A stretch of 64,000 bases of DNA from CAWBBA01 sp963729795 (GTDB lineage Bacteria; Desulfobacterota; Desulfomonilia; Desulfomonilales; Desulfomonilaceae). The number at the start of each line of letters is the position of its first letter. Position 1 is the first letter of the stretch. Location: assembly GCA_963729795.1 (NCBI GenBank), contig CAVSPC010000016.1, positions 372,001 through 436,000 of the forward strand. The letters run 5' to 3'. The position numbers were made by a program, and so were the translations under genes. Under the pieces are notes generated by a model. It saw nothing but the letters and a program-made list of their open reading frames with translations. It was not told where the DNA came from and did no database searches. This document shows positions 63,611-64,000 of the stretch, piece after piece.

Positions 63611-64000
63611 TCATAGCCGCTTAAAACTACCTACAGATGGCGAGACCACCATGTCTCCTACCTCAGAAGTGGAGTATCCCATGCCGCCTGCTGCCAGACT
63701 TTTGAGATTCGGAAGGGTCTTTACGACGGCGTCTTCCACGGCCTTAGCCGCGGTGGCCCGGCCCAAGGTCTGCAACATCAAAGCCCCGGCCAATATGCCG
63801 GCCAAGGGATTTATGACGTTTTGTCCGGTATATTTCGGGGCTGAGCCTCCAATAGGCTCGAACATGGAAACACCCTCCGGATTTATGTTCCCGCCTGCGG
63901 ATATGCCCATTCCGCCCTGTATCATGGCCCCAAGATCGCTAATGATATCGCCGAACATGTTGTCCGTGGCGATCACGTCAAACCATTCAGGGTTTTTCAC
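63611..64000 (-). CDS. leuB: 3-isopropylmalate dehydrogenase-type enzyme, partial (5' end beyond window)
   Basis: The last 130 codons. FDVIATDNMFGDIISDLGAM is the substrate/Mg region and FEPIGGSAPKYTGQNVINPL the adenine-binding loop shared by LeuB and isocitrate dehydrogenases. The NAD-type FEPIGGSAP (against isocitrate-type sequences) fits 3-isopropylmalate dehydrogenase, which forms 2-oxoisocaproate in leucine synthesis, but the malate/tartrate dehydrogenase branch cannot be excluded from this part alone. Its stop is about 180 bases before the ribonuclease J gene on the same strand. Confidence 0.8.
   Translation of the reverse strand: MKNPEWFDVIATDNMFGDIISDLGAMIQGGMGISAGGNINPEGVSMFEPIGGSAPKYTGQNVINPLAGILAGALMLQTLGRATAAKAVEDAVVKTLPNLKSLAAGGMGYSTSEVGDMVVSPSVGSFKRL

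Overview
The window looks like a chromosomal segment of a strictly anaerobic member of the Desulfobacterota (former Deltaproteobacteria), probably a sulfate-reducing or syntrophic lineage. This is inferred from gene content: a 16-kb locus of heterodisulfide-reductase (Hdr) and MvhD homologues, three in-frame UGA codons best read as selenocysteine, a coenzyme-B12-dependent class II ribonucleotide reductase, a LutB-type iron-sulfur protein and many small 4Fe-4S proteins. No rRNA, tRNA or CRISPR array was recognised.

Layout. 1-9.8 kb: a partial outer-membrane protein, a family-2 glycosyltransferase, XdhC, a tiny secreted peptide, NrdJ, a small zinc-ribbon protein, a lipoprotein and an MFS transporter. 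9.9-15.2 kb: Nfu scaffold, RtcA cyclase, 4-OT-like tautomerase, a C_GCAxxG_C_C protein, a DinB-like protein, a HicB-HicA toxin-antitoxin pair, glutamate racemase (one catalytic Cys replaced by Ser) and PgpA. 15.3-22.7 kb: histidine phosphatase, surface-polysaccharide genes (methyltransferase, two glycosyltransferases), a LutB-like protein with a secreted companion, and an inositol-monophosphatase-family protein. 22.7-30.2 kb: a MITE-like element, HrcA (frameshifted), secreted and TPR proteins, an orphan TRAP-type binding protein, DedA and a rubredoxin-GAF-nucleotide cyclase fusion. 30.3-37.4 kb: an IS1634-type insertion sequence, a second MITE-like element, a permease, an SGNH hydrolase, a thermonuclease and mannose-1-phosphate guanylyltransferase.

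37.8-53.9 kb is the core: a one-directional run behind a good sigma70-like promoter. Order: hdrA with an inserted GltD/NfnB-like domain, hdrC, hdrB, a second double-length hdrA, mvhD (Sec), an HdrD-like HdrC-HdrB fusion, a third hdrA split into two genes (the first with Sec), a second mvhD (Sec), a 4Fe-4S protein with an FrhB-like N-terminus, a small CxxC protein and an isochorismatase-family hydrolase. In known systems HdrA bifurcates electrons at FAD, HdrB or HdrD reduces a disulfide-like acceptor and MvhD brings electrons from a hydrogenase or formate dehydrogenase. Here neither a catalytic hydrogenase nor a formate dehydrogenase subunit is present, so donor and acceptor are unknown; the GltD-like domain suggests NAD(P)H for one module.

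54-64 kb: ferredoxin-nitroreductase, AMP-forming acyl-CoA ligase, an outer-membrane protein, a pentapeptide-repeat protein, a DegT aminotransferase, two small membrane or secreted proteins, ribonuclease J and the C-terminal part of a LeuB-type dehydrogenase.

Two cautions. Three genes (hrcA and two hdrA) each carry one extra base that breaks an otherwise intact frame; base-calling error is the simplest explanation. Intergenic regions are rich in palindromic GC-rich repeats and two ~175-bp elements with perfect terminal inverted repeats.
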